A stretch of 64,000 nt of DNA. It comes from Dama dama (taxonomy: Eukaryota > Chordata > Mammalia > Artiodactyla > Cervidae). Of the stretch, positions 1 to 11,272 are shown piece by piece. The notes beneath the pieces were generated by a model. The model did not search any database, was not told the DNA's origin, and was given only the letters and a program-made list of their open reading frames with translations. Position 1 is the stretch's first letter. Each line of letters starts with the position of its first letter. The stretch is from contig NC_083711.1 in the NCBI RefSeq assembly GCF_033118175.1, positions 44,650,001 to 44,714,000 on the forward strand, in the 5' to 3' direction. The position numbers were made by a program, and so were the translations under genes.

Positions 1-97
1 CTCCAGGAGATGGTGAAGGACAGCGAGATCTGGCATGCTGCAGTCCATGGGGTCACAAAGAATCGGATACAACTGAGTGACTAAACAGCAACAACAC
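1..97 (+). mobile_element. BovB LINE 3' end, cut by the window edge
   Basis: The sequence matches the terminal part of BovB in sense orientation: the block around 'gcatgctgcagtccatgg', then the 'agtcggacacaactgagtgac'-type tail, here slightly diverged. The start of the element lies outside the window. It ends in a short CAA-rich tail directly against retroviral integrase sequence, so it probably inserted into that older provirus. Confidence 0.85.
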
Positions 98-400
98 CTT
101 GGAGAGAGGGATCCTATGTAATCAATTTGCCATTTCCTTTACCAGTTGGGAATCTGGTGGATTGCTCTAATACAGGACATATTGTTCCAGCATTAACCAA
201 GTCACTCTATTTTAAGGGCAATCCAGCACTCTTGGTAATGTCTTCCCATGTGGGCACTATGGTGGTAGCTGTTCTTATGCATCCAGGCTATTATATCTAT
301 TGAAGTAACAGCTGTATCAATAAGCCCAGTGGCTGTATATTCTTTCAACATAGGTATTTCCTGAATCTGGGACGGCTCCACTGGTTGGGGTGGTTGCTGT
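97..400 (-). pseudogene. Endogenous retrovirus integrase fragment (zinc-binding N-terminus and start of core)
   Basis: Read on the minus strand, short interrupted pieces resemble retroviral integrase. A piece reading WQIDYIGSL (about 100-135) matches the start of the catalytic core. SDLVNAGTICP (about 170-208) matches the segment around the zinc-binding cysteines; the second Cys is lost. A histidine-rich piece further upstream in the sense direction (about 250-330) matches the His half of the HHCC motif. Stops and frame changes break it, so it is dead. The class is uncertain; the wording fits class I or class III mammalian ERVs. The BovB tail at its left edge probably truncates it. Confidence 0.6.
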
Positions 401-1334
401 TCTTATGCTTTTCTCTGTATTAGAGTCTAAGAACAAGAGCCAATTTGTTCCACCCTCAATCACCTTAACATCCCCGTCTTCACCCTCTCTACTTTCCCAG
501 AGATTCCACCTCCTAGCGTCTCAGACTTTGTCATAGCATTCAGACCTAGTTCATGTCCTCTTTTACCTTCTTAGCTTTGCAAAACCCACACATGTTCTCC
601 AACTTATTACCCTGCTCCCCCAACCTGTCTGCCAGCTCCAAATCCTGCAGAGCAGTCCTTGTCTAACTTCAGCTCTTCTTCCAACTTTCTAACTGGAGCT
701 TCAGCCTCTAGCTGGTATGCCTACAGTGAAAGGCCATTCTATGTTTCAGTTGTGGATTTCTCTTCTCTGTTGCAGTATGCTATACATGGTTCCTCATTAA
801 ATACATTAAAATAAACACATTAAAATTGAGGTGTTCCTGGGTATCCCTGCCTTCAGGTGGTGACCCCCAAAGACCTAAAATACAGGTCAGCCTTCTCCAC
901 ATAGAGGTCATTGGCCTCCCTGGGATTTCCCTTGTGGATACCTCTTTCCCAAGACTCATTCCTTTGGTGTCTTGGCTGCCTTGCCAATTGTCAGGAGCTC
1001 TCCAGATGTAATCATAAATTGACTCCCATATATGGAGGAAAAGGGCAGATTAAAGAAGGAGGTAGATCACCTCCGTATTGGTAAGTGGCAGTTTTAATGA
1101 GCAAGGGAACATTTATATGAGGCATTGTCTTACGTGCCTACAAGTGACTAAATCTCTGGTTCCACTCGCTGGATCTTAAGAGTTTATATAGAGGCCTTAA
1201 TGTGGTTCAATGACATATATCATTCAGATGGTCTCAACAACACATTACTCTCTCAAGCCTGCAACTTTGAAGTGGCTCCTGATGTAGAAGAATAAGTGAA
1301 TCATACATTGCAAGGACAGAGGAGAGAGAGCGAG
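401..1334. other. Unassigned stretch beside the ERV fragment
   Basis: I recognise no gene here. Because it directly follows (in minus-strand sense, precedes) the integrase fragment, part of it may be older pol or gag sequence of the same provirus, but I see no diagnostic motif. The small open frames are short and without recognisable domains. Confidence 0.35.
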
Positions 1335-1462
1335 GAGCCTCTGATTGTCTGGGTTTAACACCCATGTCAACCAGAGATCACACCCTCTCAACATACAGAG
1401 TGTGATTATGAGGACTAAGTTAGACAATGAATACAAAATGCTTACACAATACTTGTGCACAA
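1335..1462 (+). repeat. MIR SINE fragment
   Basis: A diverged MIR core in sense orientation: 'ctgggtttaac' in the position of the MIR 'ctgggttcgaat' block, followed by a 'gaggactaagttagacaat' segment equivalent to the conserved 'gaggattaaatgagttaat' block, and 'aatgcttacac'. Divergence is high, as expected for a mammal-wide ancient SINE. Confidence 0.45.
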
Positions 1463-3012
1463 GAAGCACTCCAGACTAGATCTTATAGCTTCACCCCTAA
1501 CAATTCCCTGTCCACTGATATCTCCTCAATTCAGGCTGTAATATTATTGTCCCAAAAAGGACTTGGCAGAGTAGACCAAGGAGAGGCATCAAATTATTGT
1601 ATTTTAACATGGAAAGCCACAGCTGAGATATAACACAAAGGCAGGGAAGAACACTTTACTGTACTAGTGTTTCTCACCACAATGAGACGGTATAGGAAAA
1701 GAAGTTGGAGGGCAAATAAAGTATTAAAGGTCAGTTAAAGTCTTTAGGAATCTGAAATTAAAGTCCCTCTGGACCCTCCAGAGTCAGCAGTTTCACCATA
1801 GTCCTTGTGCCATCACAGAGGCACTAAAATAAAGCTCCTCATGTATATAAGCTGTTTTGGATGCTGAGGCAGGAGCAAGGAAAGGCTGTCCTAGTGAATA
1901 GCCTGGGAGCGCAGACTAGATTTAGAGAGCTGCCAAATGTCCCTGATTTCTGGAAGAATGTATGAATATAAGTTGAAAGGAACAAAGTGCCTACAGACTT
2001 AAAGTCTCTCACAGTTATGACAAGAAAAAGAACCAAGAATGGGCCATATTTTCAGGTCCTGTTTGAGAACAGAGACATCTAAAGGCATTGTAGGTGAAAT
2101 TGCAAGCTAGGCTAATAAACTTCTCACCAATATAACGCCATAAAGCTATCTTAGACCAATAGCTCTTAAAAGACAATCTGGTTGTAGGAACTAAATGAAA
2201 AAATACTGAACTGGCACAACATAAATGTGACATTACTCAGTTTACCTGGAATTGACAAAAATTAGATATTTTCCCTAAAAACATTGTCACATTTTCACAT
2301 GTCTGAAATTTTCTGCCTGTGCTTTTGAATCAAGGACAAAAAATAATAGTTACTGTTTTTATATTAATTTGTCATGTCAGAAATTCAACACAGCTTGTTT
2401 TTTTAAAGTGGAGAAGTGCAGAGTTTTAGAATGACCTGATTTAGATACAACATACCTATCAAGGAAACATTTTCCTTCACATTGAAAAATTAGTAATTTC
2501 ATTAGTCTGTCTGCATCCTATGAACCCTGGCATGATAGAAGACTACTGAAAAGCAGTGAAAAGAATTCTGTAACATGAAAGCAATGTCACAACACATTTA
2601 GCATTGTGATTAAGAAACAGAACACTGGTTAGTCCCTGGAGTAACATACACCCATAAATTGTCAGGATTGAAAAATGTCACTTTAGATCATGTCATGGCA
2701 AAATTTTAAGAAGGCTTCCACCATCATTTGACCACAGTTTCTGATATACTAAAATTAGTTAACTTGAAAAGGTCTGTGGTTAGATTTAGTTTATTTAAAT
2801 TATTTCATATTTCCCTTCATGTAAGTCATTCAGCAACTAGAAAAAAATCTAAAATAAAGAAAACTAAAACAATATATAAACTATTAAATTCTATAGTTAG
2901 CTCATTTGCCTAAGGTTATTATGTAAGATGTAATACTACAGTTGATTTCCATTTTAGTGATTTGTGAATTAGACAAATGTATCATCAATCAGAAATTTGA
3001 AGCAAGAATGTC
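1463..3012. other. Unique or unrecognisable AT-rich DNA
   Basis: No coding frame, RNA gene or repeat family that I can name. Only short open frames without domains occur on either strand. Confidence 0.5.
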
Positions 3013-3218
3013 TTCAAGAGCAGCAGTCCTAACCTTTTTGGCACCAGGGACCAACTTTGTGGAAGACAATTTTTCCATGGATCAGGGGTGGGAGGTAGGT
3101 TTCGGATGATTCAAGAGCATTATATTTACTGGACATTTTGTTTCTAATCCAGTACGGGCATTGATCTGACAGGAGGTGCTGGTCTACAGCCCAGAGGTTG
3201 GGGACCCCTCTTCTAGAG
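3013..3218. mobile_element. Non-autonomous hAT-Charlie DNA transposon with 8-bp target duplication
   Basis: The element proper is 3021-3210. It opens with cagcagtcctaacc and closes with ggttggggacccctc, which pair as imperfect terminal inverted repeats. The opening continues into the 'ttttggcaccagggacc' block and 'gaagacaatttttccatgg', characteristic of Charlie1-type elements. An internal piece, 'tgatctgacaggagg', belongs near the other end, so this is an internally deleted copy. The flanks ttcaagag (3013-3020) and ttctagag (3211-3218) agree at 7 of 8 positions, the duplication length expected for hAT transposition. There is no transposase coding capacity. Confidence 0.8.
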
Positions 3219-4232
3219 AATGTACAGTACTCTGATATACACTTAAAGAGTTGACTTCATTCAGACTTGAACCCTAGCAGCTAATAGTGAGGGAAAACAT
3301 ATGCTGCTTTAAGGACTAAATAACTAGTACCACATCAAACAATATCACGAAGGCTATTTCCTAGTTGCTCCACACAGACTAGGCAGACTTTTCTAATAAA
3401 GTTTACACTGAATAATGTATGTCTGTAGCTAGCTGCCATTTGGCTCTGATTTCATGACCCAGTAGGGAGTCTGGCAAGTGTATAATGGAGATGTGAGGCT
3501 TCTCTAAACCCTCCCTGACATTTCCTCATGTCTCTTAATTCCTGGTCACCTGCTGTGATATCTGAAATTGTTGTTCACTTCTTCATTTCATGTACATCTC
3601 ATCTTAATTAATAATATCACTTAGAGACTATATCTCTCAGGACACAAAGGGCCATATTTTTGCAGTTATCTTTTCACTTAAGATTTCCACCAATCCATGA
3701 TCTTAAATAACAGAGTTGGACTTTCTATATATAATGTGACTGCCCAATTAATTTTTTTATTGTTCTTGGTATAATTCCCACATCATCCTATTCAATTTAC
3801 AAATAGAGAAATTTTATTTTACAATTCATAAAAATATAAGAACTTATTTTATTCACTTTTACCTGCTTTGAAGAAAGCAATTAAATGCCTTGAGCAACAG
3901 AGTATTTACTATTTTTTCTAATTATCAAGACTAGGTGTAGATTTGGTTTCAGGCACAGTTTGATCTGCAATCCACCTTAAATTATCTGTGATAATGCCTT
4001 TACTAAATTTAGGCCAAATGACTTAGATCAATGAGGACTCAATTCTGAAGTTGAGTGTGTGGTTAACTCTACCCAAATCATTCAGTTAACATATTAGGGT
4101 AAGGTAGAATTTGGGGGTTTACCCAAGAGCTATATGTACCTCATAAACCTACCAAGGCTTATGAAGGCATTAAGATAACAGAATTCATAGGAAGAGATAT
4201 TAGCCTTTAAAAATGCATAACCTATGAAAAAA
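3219..4232. other. Unrecognised AT-rich DNA
   Basis: No gene or nameable repeat seen on either strand. Confidence 0.5.
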
Positions 4233-4686
4233 TGCTTGTTAATCACTCAGTTGTGTCTGACTCTTTACAACCCCATGGACTGTACCTCACCAGGCTTCTT
4301 CTGTCCATGGAATTCTCCAGGCAAGAGTACTGGAGTGGGTTGACATTCGCTTCTCTAGCAATCCTTCTTGACCCAGGGATGGAACCCAGGCCTCCTGTAT
4401 TGCAGGCAGATTACTTACTATCTGAGCCACCAGGGAAGCCCCTATTGCCATGCCCTCCTCCAGGGGATCTTCCTAACCGAGTGATTGAACCCAGGTCTCC
4501 TGCATCACAGGCAGACTTGTTACTGCCTGAGCCACCAGGAAAGCCCAAGAATACTGGAGTGCGAAGCTTATCCCTTCTCCAGAGGATCTTCCTGACCCAG
4601 GGATCAAACCGGGGTCTTCTGCACTGCAGGAAGATTTTTTGGTGGGAAAGCCCCCAACACCACTACCAATAAATAAATAAATAAAT
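4233..4686 (-). mobile_element. Bov-tA SINE with repeated tRNA-like head units, plus AAAT tail
   Basis: Reverse-orientation Bov-tA. The BovB-derived half occupies 4233-4350; after it the tRNA-derived head ('gagccaccagggaagcccc' type) appears three times in tandem, ending near 4440, 4546 and 4655. A repeat of 'aaat' units (about 4667-4686) follows. The fortuitous 146-codon open frame across it is a SINE artefact, not a gene. Confidence 0.85.
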
Positions 4687-4789
4687 GCTTAAGCTATTAT
4701 AAAATCTATGCATTTTCTCTCCACAAGGAAACAACCCAACATTTCAAATATCTATGCCTATATGTTTAAGTCCAGAGTCACCAGGGATA

Positions 4790-4822
4790 TGCTTTTTTTT
4801 TGGTGGGGGGGGGGGGGTGGTG
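4790..4822. repeat. Poly-T followed by a G13 run
   Basis: A T run leads into 'ggtgg' and an uninterrupted run of 13 G (about 4805-4817). Simple-sequence tract; a likely site of length polymorphism and assembly error. Confidence 0.9.
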
Positions 4823-5249
4823 GTCAGGACTTTTCATGAGCCCCTTTACAGCCTAGTGGTGATGGTTAAATGAAGACTTATCTTCCTCAACATTTGCACT
4901 ATGCCATGGTAACAATTACATAACTAATAACTCCCCTTTGGAAATGAGAAGGATTGAATAGAATATAGAGTCCACCGGCCATAGCACATAGTATAACTAG
5001 ACAATAAGGCATTAATTCTGCCCTGCTAGTGAGTGAATTCTTTGGTCAGTCAGTCTGGTGGTTTCCAGTTTTGCTTTCTGGGAGAATAGAAAGTTCTTGG
5101 TTTCTGTCCTCCATGTCGATAGCTGGAATATGCATAGGCAAGATGCTTTTCTAGGAACTGGATTGATTTAATAACACTCCTATTAGAAGAGTTCTGTCAC
5201 TCTAGATATTGAATAATCATCCTGTTGAAGAGAGTTTAGCAATACAGTC

Positions 5250-5640
5250 TGCTATGGTGGACTAAATGATTTTTCCCCTTTCTTCACTCCTTCCTTTATC
5301 TATGCCCTCTTTGTCACCTGACTTTGCAGTCCCCTCAAAAGGAGGCAGCATACATCCTATACAAATTTGATATACCCATGTGACTTATTTGACAATGGCA
5401 TGTGAGTGAACATGAATCAAACAGGGGATTGGAATGTGCATGGCTATTTTAGCTTACTTTCCAGTGTTTCTGCAACAACATGAATTCATATCCCAGGAAG
5501 TCCATTCATCATAAAAGAATAAATAAGACAGAAACTCATGGCTTGGAGATAATCCAACTGAGTTGGCCTTATCCCAGCCAAACCACAGAGATGTAAATAA
5601 GAAATAAAGGCTTTTTATTGTATGCTACTGAGTTTAGAAG
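5250..5640 (+). repeat. Probable ancient MaLR/MLT1-like LTR
   Basis: It opens with 'tgctatggtggactaaatga', which fits the MLT1-type start, and finishes with 'tgctactgagttt', in the place of the conserved 'agccactaagttt' end block, preceded by an 'aagaaataaagg' polyadenylation-like segment. The middle ('cccatgtgacttatttgac', 'aatggcatgtgagtgaacatg') is compatible but diverged. The family name is tentative. Confidence 0.4.
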
Positions 5641-6178
5641 GTGTTTTGTTTTGTTTTGTTTTTTGCAAAGCACCATATATTACAAAGCATGATATTATTG
5701 GTGACAAAATTGGTAATCAGAAATACAGTACTATTCATCAAAATTTTAAATTTTGTAGTATTATCTATGGGGACAGTGAGGGAAAAGCTATAGTTACAGA
5801 AGACTGAAAACTTTTATAAAAATGAAAAAAAAAATCTTTTAAAATTGAGACTGGAAAAATAGAGACTTGTGCTATGTAATGGCCAAATATCTGTAACAAC
5901 TATCACCTGCAATAATTGAAAAATAAAAAATATACTTAATGATCTTATGGCCTTAGGAAAGAGGCTTACCAGGAAGAACACTGAATGCATAAGCTGGCTC
6001 CTGCTGGCTGCATTTGATAAAACAAAACAAAAACATTCAGGGAAAAATGGCCAGTTTGGAAACAAAATTGAGAAAGAATGTAGAAAGTCTGGAAAATCTG
6101 GAACTTAGAAGGGAGGAAAATAAAAGCATTTCCCAACTATAATAAAATATTCAATTTAATATAAATACAGTGGGCTGA

Positions 6179-6340
6179 ATGTGAAAGTCGCTCAGTCATG
6201 TCTGACTCTTTGCAACACCATGGACTATTTACCCTGCCAGGCTCCTCATTCCATGGAATTCTCCAGACAAGAATACTGGAGTAGATAGCCGTTCCCTTCT
6301 CCAGGAGATCTTCTCAAACCAGGAATTGAACAGGGGGCTG
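6179..6340 (-). mobile_element. Bov-tA SINE, truncated
   Basis: Reverse-orientation Bov-tA: 'cgctcagtcatgtctgactc', 'ccaggctcctcattccatgg', 'ttctccaggagatcttc'. The tRNA-like head is missing after about 6340, so the copy is 5' truncated. Confidence 0.85.
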
Positions 6341-6615
6341 AGTAAGTCTAATAAATGCAACTGGAGGGATAGCTCAAATCAAAGGTGGTAAGGCCATCAC
6401 TCATAAAGAATTAAAGTGATGCTTCCTAGTCTCTTTTTCTCAGAGCAGATTATAAGTGTAGGTTTCAGGTGCAAATGATTTATCAAATAAGTACTTCCAG
6501 GAAAAACTGGCTGGTCCAAACCTACTCAAGCTCCAAAATTCTGGGCTTGCAGCCATTTGCTGATCACAGTCCTTTGGCAGATAATGTTCTCCGAGGGATG
6601 TTAGAAAATAGCTCT

Positions 6616-7853
6616 TTCAGTTTAGTCGCTCAGTCGTGTCTGACTCTGCGACCACATGGAATGCAGCACGTCAGGCTTCCCTCTCAATCACCAACTCCTG
6701 GAGTTTGCTCAAACTCATGCCCATCGAGTCGGTGATGCCATCCAACCATCTCATCCTCTGTCATCCCCTTTTCCTCTTGCCTTCAATCTTTCCCAGCATC
6801 AGGGTCTTTTCCAGTGAGTCAGTTCTTTGCATCAGGTGGCCAAGGTATTGGAATTTCAGCTTCAACATCAGTCCTCCTGATGAACACTCAGGATCAATAT
6901 CCTTTAGGATGGACTGGTTGGATCTCCTTGCAGTCCAAGGGACTCAAGAGTCTTCTAAAACACCACAGTTCCAAAGCATCAATTCTTTGGCACTCAGATT
7001 TCTTTATAGTCCAACTCACTATTACTACTGGAAAAACCACAGCCTTGACTAGATGGACCTTTGCTGGCAAAGTAATGTCTCTGCTTTTTAATATGCTGTC
7101 TATGTTGGTCATAACTTTTCTTCCAAGGAGTAAGCACCTTTTAATTTCATGGCTGCAGTCACCATCTGCAGTGATTTTTGGGGCCCCCCAAAACAGTCTG
7201 TCACTGTTTCCACTGTTTCCAGTTGCCATAATCTTAGTTTTCTGAAAGTTTAGTTTTAAGCCAACATTTTCACCTTCCTCTTTCACTTTCATCAAGAGGC
7301 TCTTTAGATCTTCTTCGCTCTCTGCCATAAGGGTGGTGTCATCTGTGTATATGAGGTTATTGATATTTCTCCTGGCAATCTTGATTCCAGCTTGTGCTTC
7401 ATCCAGCCCAGCATTTCTTATGATGTACTCTGCATATAAGTTGAGTAAGCAGGGTGACAATATACAGCCTTGATGTACTCCTTTCCCGATTTGGAACCAG
7501 TCTGCTTTTTCATGTCCAGTTCTAACTGTTGCTTCTTGACCTGCATACAGATTTCTCAGGAGTCAGGTCAGGCAGTCTGGTATTCCCATCTCTTGAAGAA
7601 TTTTCACAGTTAGTTGTGATCCACACAGTCAAAGGCTTTGGTATAGTCAATAAAGTAGAAGTAGATGTTTTTCTGGAACTGTCTTGCTTTTTCGATGATC
7701 CAATGGATGCTGGAAATTTCATCTCTGGTTCCTCTGGCTTTTCTAAATCCAGCTTGAACATCTGGAAGTTCACGGTTCACGTACTGTTGAAGCCTGGCTT
7801 ACAGAATTTTGAGCATTACTTTGCTAGTATGTGAGATGAGTGCAATTGTGTGG
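6616..7853 (-). mobile_element. BovB (RTE-clade) LINE, 5' truncated
   Basis: A 1.24-kb minus-strand copy. Its 3' end is at 6616 ('cagtttagtcgctcagtcg'), and the sequence runs colinearly with BovB to about 7853, within the reverse transcriptase region ('gtgagatgagtgcaattgtg'). The upstream endonuclease and the start of RT are absent. Frameshifts split the coding frame, and part of the segment near 7200-7260 is shortened relative to other copies in this window. Confidence 0.95.
6894..7460 (-). pseudogene. BovB reverse transcriptase C-terminal fragment (188 codons open)
   Basis: The longest open frame in this BovB copy covers the second half of the reverse transcriptase and the region after it. 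The catalytic box reads YTDD (residues 38-41 of the frame), so both aspartates persist and only the alanine of the usual box is changed. Downstream come the conserved LKSLLMKVKEEGE-type helix, KITADGDCSHEIKRC, and SILKSRDITL. The frame lacks the RT fingers, the palm start and any endonuclease, and stops before the true C-terminus. It cannot encode a working enzyme. A second broken frame (7522-7773) carries the preceding RT segment. Confidence 0.9.
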
Positions 7854-7916
7854 AAGCTAAGTAGTAGTAGTCTAAATAAATTTACCCCAAAAGCTAATAT
7901 ATTGAAATTTTTTAGA

Positions 7917-7990
7917 GTCCTATTTGATATAGGATTTGATCCAATATAATCTGATTTGATCCAATAAAATCCTATTTGATCCAAAAAAAT
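7917..7990. repeat. Short tandem repeat, about 20-bp unit
   Basis: Roughly three and a half copies of an imperfect unit built on 'atttgatccaataaaatcc' lie head to tail. The copies differ by point changes and the last is A-rich. No coding frame or nameable repeat family is evident. Confidence 0.7.
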
Positions 7991-10018
7991 CCACAGATTA
8001 TGGAGAAAATAATCCCCATATAGCCACTGTGGTTATAAAAAAATAGTAAAGTGATAGAAGGAGAGAGTACTAAGAGAAAAGGTCAGATAAATGTTTGCAG
8101 GGAAAGTGAGGTGGAGAAGAATTGCCACATAAATTAAAGACATCCAGTTAAATCTGAATTTCAGATAAATGAAACCTTTTTGATATTAATATATCCCAAG
8201 TATTATATGGGACATACATATTTTTAAAAATCCTTGTTTATCTGAAACTCAAATTTAGAAACAATCTGTTTTCATTATTGTTGTTTTGATTTGTGTTTTC
8301 TAATTTAGCAACCCTGGAGTGGGGCCGGTGGGGGACTAAGGGGTGGGGGGGGGAAGGCTATTGTGTAAGAGAATTACAGCCATTTCAAGGTCTTAGTCAT
8401 TTACTGTAAATGATATTTTAATAATTATTTTAATGTAAGGAAAGGCATGATTTCATGATTTGCCTTACTTTTAAATAACTTTTCTGCCTATATTTGGGAA
8501 TAGGCTGAAAGTGAGAAATGATGGAAGCAGGAAAACAAGCTAGCAAAATTTTCCAGCAATTTAGGCAACAATTGCTGGTAACATGTAATTAGACAGTAGG
8601 AGTGTTCATAGTGTTATGTGGTGTGATTCTGGATTTATTTTGAAGGTAATGCAGGTAAGATATGCTAATGGATTAATGGTGAAGTATGAAAGAAGCCAAG
8701 AATGGGTATAATGGTTTGGTTTGGTGATTTCCCTTGCCAACTGGGAAAAAGGAGTTTCAAAATACAGAGATTAATAAATATTATAGAAGAAACAAGTTTG
8801 GTGGAGGAAATGAGTAGTTCTACTCTGGATATGTCACTTTTGAGAAATCTGATATACATCCAAGTGAAGATGATGAGTGCAGTAGAGATTCACAGGATGA
8901 AAAACATCTAAAATAATATCCTTAAGGATGATACTTCAAGTCATGAACTAAGTATGGTCATGTTGGCAATTATTTTGGAGGGTAAGCCTTGTCCTCCTCG
9001 GTCAAAATAGATACTTGTTTTCCTGAAGCATGCTGAGATCTTACCCCTGTTGGTTAAGTGGCCACAAATAATGGTTGGCTGTAAAAAACATATGTGTTCT
9101 CCTTGTCAAGACACTGCCCTAGCTGAGATTATTTCAACAAGGGAGCCTTAGTATTCTCAGAACATTGCTATAAAGAAATTCTGTTGAATTTATAAATTAT
9201 CTCTGAAATAAAAGAAAATTGGTACCTGGGACAGCAGATCTACAAAAATTTATAGTTCTAAGATCTCTTTAATACATAATATCTCTCATAACCTGAGCTT
9301 CAAGAAAACGTTGGTTTTATCTTAGAATGCCTGTATGCTGTGTTTATAAATTCAAAACACAGGGACTGTTTTTGGAGTAGACAAAATATCAATAATTTAT
9401 GCTGTTACATTAACATAACTTTCACCTGTGCTTTAATGATTTGTAGTTTTATACTAAGAGAATTATGATCCCTCTGTAATACTTTTACTTGGTCCCAACA
9501 CCCCTCACTTTTTTAATATTTTCATCTACCAAAGAGCACAAATAAAAGTGAACATTTAATTACCTCATTAAGACTCAATATTATTATTTTAACTGACTTC
9601 AGTTACTTAACAGATCAATAATATTCAAGTCAGTTTATGATAACAATTAACCCCTGGTAACAAATATATGAACCAAAACTCCCTAATGGTTCCACTGATT
9701 ATAAATCATGAGACACTGGAACAGTCTTAAGTTCAAGAAGTGTCAAAAATAAAGAGAATAGTTTTTTTGGCCATACTTCTCTAACTCTTTAATATGGCAA
9801 CATTCTTTGTAAATCTGAAAAGTTTTTGAGAGTTATTTGGATATTATTTATAGCACATACTTTAGGATTGAGAACTCTAAATGTATACTTCAGATTATGT
9901 ACATTTTCTGAGGAGATTACTGAAGCAAAACTGCAAAAGCCAATAAAAGAGAGGAAGGTTCTTTTTAAAAAAAATTATCTATAAATTGTACTAATACCCA
10001 ACTAAAATAAGATCCAAG
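7991..10018. other. Unrecognised AT-rich DNA
   Basis: No gene or nameable repeat. It contains a G-rich run near 8340-8354 and otherwise only short domainless open frames. Confidence 0.5.
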
Positions 10019-10078
10019 ATACAGATAGATAAGTAGACAGGCAGACAAATATAGAGATAGACATATAGATACAACAGA
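10019..10078. repeat. Degenerate GATA-type microsatellite
   Basis: Interrupted 'gata' and 'gaca' tetramers ('acagatagataagtagacaggcaga', continuing to 'agatagacatatagatac'). The interruptions suggest an old tract. Confidence 0.75.
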
Positions 10079-10404
10079 CTATATCATTAATACGATGGAG
10101 TGTGATCATAGCTATGGCATCTGATGATAAAGAAGAACCATATCTTAATCTAACTTGTAATATACAATTTATGTTGTGTATTTATATTTTGAAAATAGAG
10201 TGTAAGTTGTTCTATAGTATACACTAATCTCTGTATAAAATGAGTTATGTTGTAATGATAGAATTTTTTAGTATTCAAAAGTCTTACAGGTTATATCACA
10301 ATCTACCTTGAAATATGAAAATGATTTGTGTAGTATTCCTAATTATTATTCACCTCTTATCATAAAAAAATTACATTAAGCATATATTAGTAAACGTGTG
10401 TACT

Positions 10405-10612
10405 TTTTCAGTAAGACAGATCTGAGTTTAAATTTCAGGTACACCATGAATTTAGTTATATAACCATTGGCTTCTTTACTAAAATATAAAAGACAATATT
10501 TAAATCATTCAGTGATTTTGAAGATTAAATGGCAAAATACACAAGGCACAAAACTTCACACAGAGTCTGACACTTACATTTAATGTTATTATCACTATTA
10601 TTAACATTTGTA
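10405..10612 (+). repeat. MIR SINE
   Basis: In order, diverged counterparts of the MIR blocks: 'agacagatctgagtttaaat', 'tagttatataacc', 'gaagattaaatggca', 'aggcacaaaacttcacacag', then an 'attattatcactattatta' tail. The whole core is colinear over about 200 bp. Confidence 0.6.
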
Positions 10613-10797
10613 AGACATTTTAAAGCAGTACATAGGGAAATCTTCCTAAACCCCTGAAATTAAATTAGAAAAGCAATTTACAGTGAATGACATCTAATAA
10701 CCCAAAATAGACATGGGTAACATCTTGATTTCTAGTTTTTGCCCTATTCTCAGGGGTTTATGCACTTTAACTTGTTTAATTATAACACACTCTGCAT

Positions 10798-10950
10798 ATT
10801 GTTAGCTTCATATTATCCATGAGAAAACTGAAGCACAAAGATACTATCAAACCCCAAACAGCTAGTAAATGGCAGAGCTAGTAACTGAACCAGCAGCAAT
10901 CAAGTTCCAGGATATCTGCTCTTTGTGATACACTGCTTCTCTAGCTAAAG
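10798..10950 (-). repeat. MIR SINE, reverse orientation
   Basis: Antisense MIR signature: 'attatccatgagaaaactga', 'agcacaaagat', 'aaacagctagtaaatggcag' and 'ctagtaactgaacc', matching in order the common antisense MIR blocks. It lies about 190 bp from the sense MIR at 10405-10612. Confidence 0.65.
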
Positions 10951-11272
10951 GTAGATGACAAATTAAATAGATTAATAAAAAATAATGAACTAGAAAGTGA
11001 GATGAAGTAGATGAAAGAGAGATTTGTTCAAGGAACGAGTATAAAACTAGAATGATAACATACTTAAAGTCTTTATCAACAGAAGGGGAGATTGGTAACA
11101 AAGAGGTGGGGGATTTAGGAGGTAGTCAAATAAAAGATTTTGTAACTAGTGCTCAAAAAATCACAGTGGGGTAAATTTCATGGCATTTGGACTCTACTTG
11201 CCATATGTCTCTTTAATGGAGTTTAATACAAGGTTCCAACAAATATTTAAATTATGTGATTCCTTCTCTCAG

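Noticed and set aside
4232..4672. A 146-codon open frame
   Set aside because: It runs entirely through reverse-orientation Bov-tA sequence; the proline-rich product is a SINE artefact.
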